Source: Opitutia bacterium (lineage in GTDB: Bacteria; Verrucomicrobiota; Verrucomicrobiia; Opitutales; Seribacteraceae). From it: a DNA stretch of 64,000 nt. Made by a program: the position numbers and the translations under genes. Location of the stretch: positions 1 through 64,000 of the forward strand of contig PAZC01000040.1 in assembly GCA_002716045.1 (NCBI GenBank). Reading direction: 5' to 3'. This document shows, one piece after another, positions 62,685 through 64,000 of this stretch. The notes below the pieces were generated by a model, which was not told the origin of the DNA, ran no database searches, and was given only the letters and a program-made list of their open reading frames with translations. Every line of letters starts with the position of its first letter. Position 1 is the stretch's first letter.

Positions 62685-63887
62685 TCAGGAGGCGTTGGAA
62701 GAGGAAGAAGGCAAGTCTGCAAAAGTGTCCATGAATCGAGCAATTCTTTCGGTCGCTTCCTGCAATTTGTCATAGGAGGTGGAGAAACTGGCCCGAACAT
62801 GCCCTTTGCCTGCCTGCCCGAAAGCGGATCCGGGAACAACGGCAACCTCGTGTTCACGCAGCAATCGATGAGCGAAGTCAATTTCATCAAGACCTGTTCC
62901 ACTGACCTTGGGAAAGACGTAAAAAGAGCCTCCCGGAGAATGGCAGGCAAGCCCCAGTTCATTGAGGCGGCGTACCATGAAATCACGTCGGCGAAGGTAC
63001 TGTTCCTTCATCCTGGAAACACTTTCCTCTCCATGCAGAAGCGCTTCCACGGCAGCTTCCTGACTCAGGATCGGAGCACACATCATGGCATATTGATGCA
63101 CCTTCATCATTGCTTCGATCAAGTCAGCCGGGCCGCAAGCATAGCCGATACGAAAGCCCGTCATCGCAAAGGCCTTGGAAAAGCCATGCAGAAAAATCAC
63201 CCTTTCCTTCATTCCGGGGAGCGAGGCAATACTGATATGTTCGCCTTCAAAAGTGAGTTCGGCATAGATTTCGTCACTCAGTACAAGCAGGTCCTTTTCC
63301 ACCGCGAAGCGAGCAATTCTATCCAAGGTAGCCTTGTCCGCGATACCACCTGTGGGGTTAGTGGGAAAGTTCAGGATAAGGGCTTTGCAACCGGGTTCCC
63401 AGGCATCCTCAAGGGAGGCGGGATCGAGAGAGAAATCTTTTTCAGCGAAAGTGGGAGCACCTATGGCTTGTCCGTGAACCAAGGTGACGCTTGGATCATA
63501 TGAAACATAACAAGGCTGATGATGAAGAACTTTGTCACCTGGGTTCACAATGGCTCGAAGGGCAATGTCCAAAGCCTCGGAGACCCCGACCGTGACCAAA
63601 ACTTCTTCTTCTGGTTGGTAGTCTACCCCAAAGGTTTTTCCCACGTATTTTGAAATAGCTTTGCGCAGGCGAAGCAGACCCCGGTTGTCAGTATAACTGG
63701 TGCAGCCTTTCTCGAGAGCGAAAATAGCTGCTTCACGAACATGCCAAGGGGTAATGAAATCGGGCTCGCCAATGCCTAGTGATATAGCCTCGGGCATCTC
63801 CGAGACCACTGCGAAAAAGTCGCGAATACCGGATCTTGGCAAATCCCTGACGTGATTTGCCACAAATCTTGAAGTCGTGGCACTCAT
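62685..63887 (-). CDS. Class I/II aminotransferase
   Basis: A 400-residue PLP enzyme of fold type I. Landmarks are SLGIGEPDFITPWHVREAA, YTDNRGLLRLRKAISKY, LILNFPTNPTGGI, LSDEIYAELTFEG and the lysine in LHGFSKAFAMTGFRIGY. It resembles aspartate/aromatic or PatA-type aminotransferases. Its ATG overlaps the stop of the upstream Lrp/AsnC gene as TGATG, a context seen for PatA-like genes elsewhere. The exact amino acid substrate is not given by the sequence. Confidence 0.9.
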   Translation of the reverse strand: MSATTSRFVANHVRDLPRSGIRDFFAVVSEMPEAISLGIGEPDFITPWHVREAAIFALEKGCTSYTDNRGLLRLRKAISKYVGKTFGVDYQPEEEVLVTVGVSEALDIALRAIVNPGDKVLHHQPCYVSYDPSVTLVHGQAIGAPTFAEKDFSLDPASLEDAWEPGCKALILNFPTNPTGGIADKATLDRIARFAVEKDLLVLSDEIYAELTFEGEHISIASLPGMKERVIFLHGFSKAFAMTGFRIGYACGPADLIEAMMKVHQYAMMCAPILSQEAAVEALLHGEESVSRMKEQYLRRRDFMVRRLNELGLACHSPGGSFYVFPKVSGTGLDEIDFAHRLLREHEVAVVPGSAFGQAGKGHVRASFSTSYDKLQEATERIARFMDTFADLPSSSSNAS

Positions 63888-64000
63888 CAGGGACTGACGG
63901 CTGGTTGATCAACTGCGGAGCTTTCGCCCACCAAAAGGTGACGCTGCTCCTTGTAAGCCCTTAGCAAAAAATGCGTGGAGGTAGAAAGCACTCCTTCGAT
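63887..64000 (-). CDS. Lrp/AsnC-family regulator, C-terminal end only
   Basis: The frame is open to the right edge and ends in TGA at 63887-63889. The visible 37 residues, IEGVLSTSTHFLLRAYKEQR and a short tail, match the last strand and helix of the Lrp/AsnC (RAM) domain (usually GVxSTSTHFxLKxYK). This family often regulates amino acid genes. It overlaps the aminotransferase start and probably shares its transcript. The start lies beyond the window. Confidence 0.82.
   Translation of the reverse strand: MEGVLSTSTHFLLRAYKEQRHLLVGESSAVDQPAVSP

Noticed and set aside
1-64000. Mobile elements, CRISPR arrays or a defence island
   Set aside because: No transposase, integrase, terminal repeats, spaced direct repeats or defence-gene families were seen. 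The only tandem repeats lie inside the acidic-repeat gene.

Overview
The window looks like chromosomal DNA from a member of the PVC superphylum, most likely a Verrucomicrobiota bacterium near the Opitutia/Puniceicoccales. This is inferred from gene content, not from a marker tree. The pointers are a DUF1549/DUF1553 gene with two DUF1501 genes at the left end, an H-X9-DG-like pseudopilin, a GldA-type ABC transporter with a fused GldF-GldG protein and a DUF4340 protein, and an ACP-FabZ fusion. Base composition looks even, and I saw no insertion sequence, prophage, CRISPR array or rRNA. Genes are tightly packed, no gene-free stretch exceeds 300 bases, and most start codons lack an obvious Shine-Dalgarno sequence.

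Layout. 1-13.8 kb is an accessory block of exported enzymes: a DUF1549/DUF1553 cytochrome-like protein (cut by the left edge), two Tat-exported DUF1501 proteins, a CxxCH-bearing terpene-cyclase-fold repeat protein, an acetylxylan-esterase-like hydrolase, an SGNH hydrolase, a TlpA thioredoxin with a subtilase, a glycosylasparaginase, an esterase and a small lipoprotein. 13.8-17.1 kb holds transketolase and an exported protein of unknown function. 17.3-23.0 kb is a Gld-like ABC transporter operon ending in a DUF4340-parvulin fusion. 23.0-27.6 kb holds an alpha-oxoamine synthase with serine-palmitoyltransferase-like features, two glycosyltransferases and the ACP-FabZ fusion, possibly a lipid/glycolipid module.

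27.7-46.5 kb is mainly housekeeping: trpS, an acidic-repeat membrane protein, a nucleotidyltransferase, pdxJ-acpS-nnr, rnhB-rnhC, mutY, mpl, purD, a low-molecular-weight phosphatase, glyA, a pseudopilin, rnr, a DUF5069 protein, a DapF homologue without its two catalytic cysteines, and a methyltransferase. 46.5-64 kb holds rplU-rpmA, a YceH-like gene, gmd-fcl (GDP-L-fucose), tRNA-Val(GAC), a short-chain dehydrogenase, a Dabb protein, uvrA with an AI-2E-family permease, a glutaredoxin, two class I aminotransferases, a LolA-like protein, secG, parB, a LysM protein, fmt, der and the end of an Lrp/AsnC regulator.

The observations most worth following are the DUF4340-parvulin fusion in the Gld-like operon, the DapF homologue with both catalytic Cys replaced by Ser, a strong hairpin that contains the rnr start codon, the acidic-repeat membrane protein, and the SPT-like/glycosyltransferase/ACP-FabZ neighbourhood.
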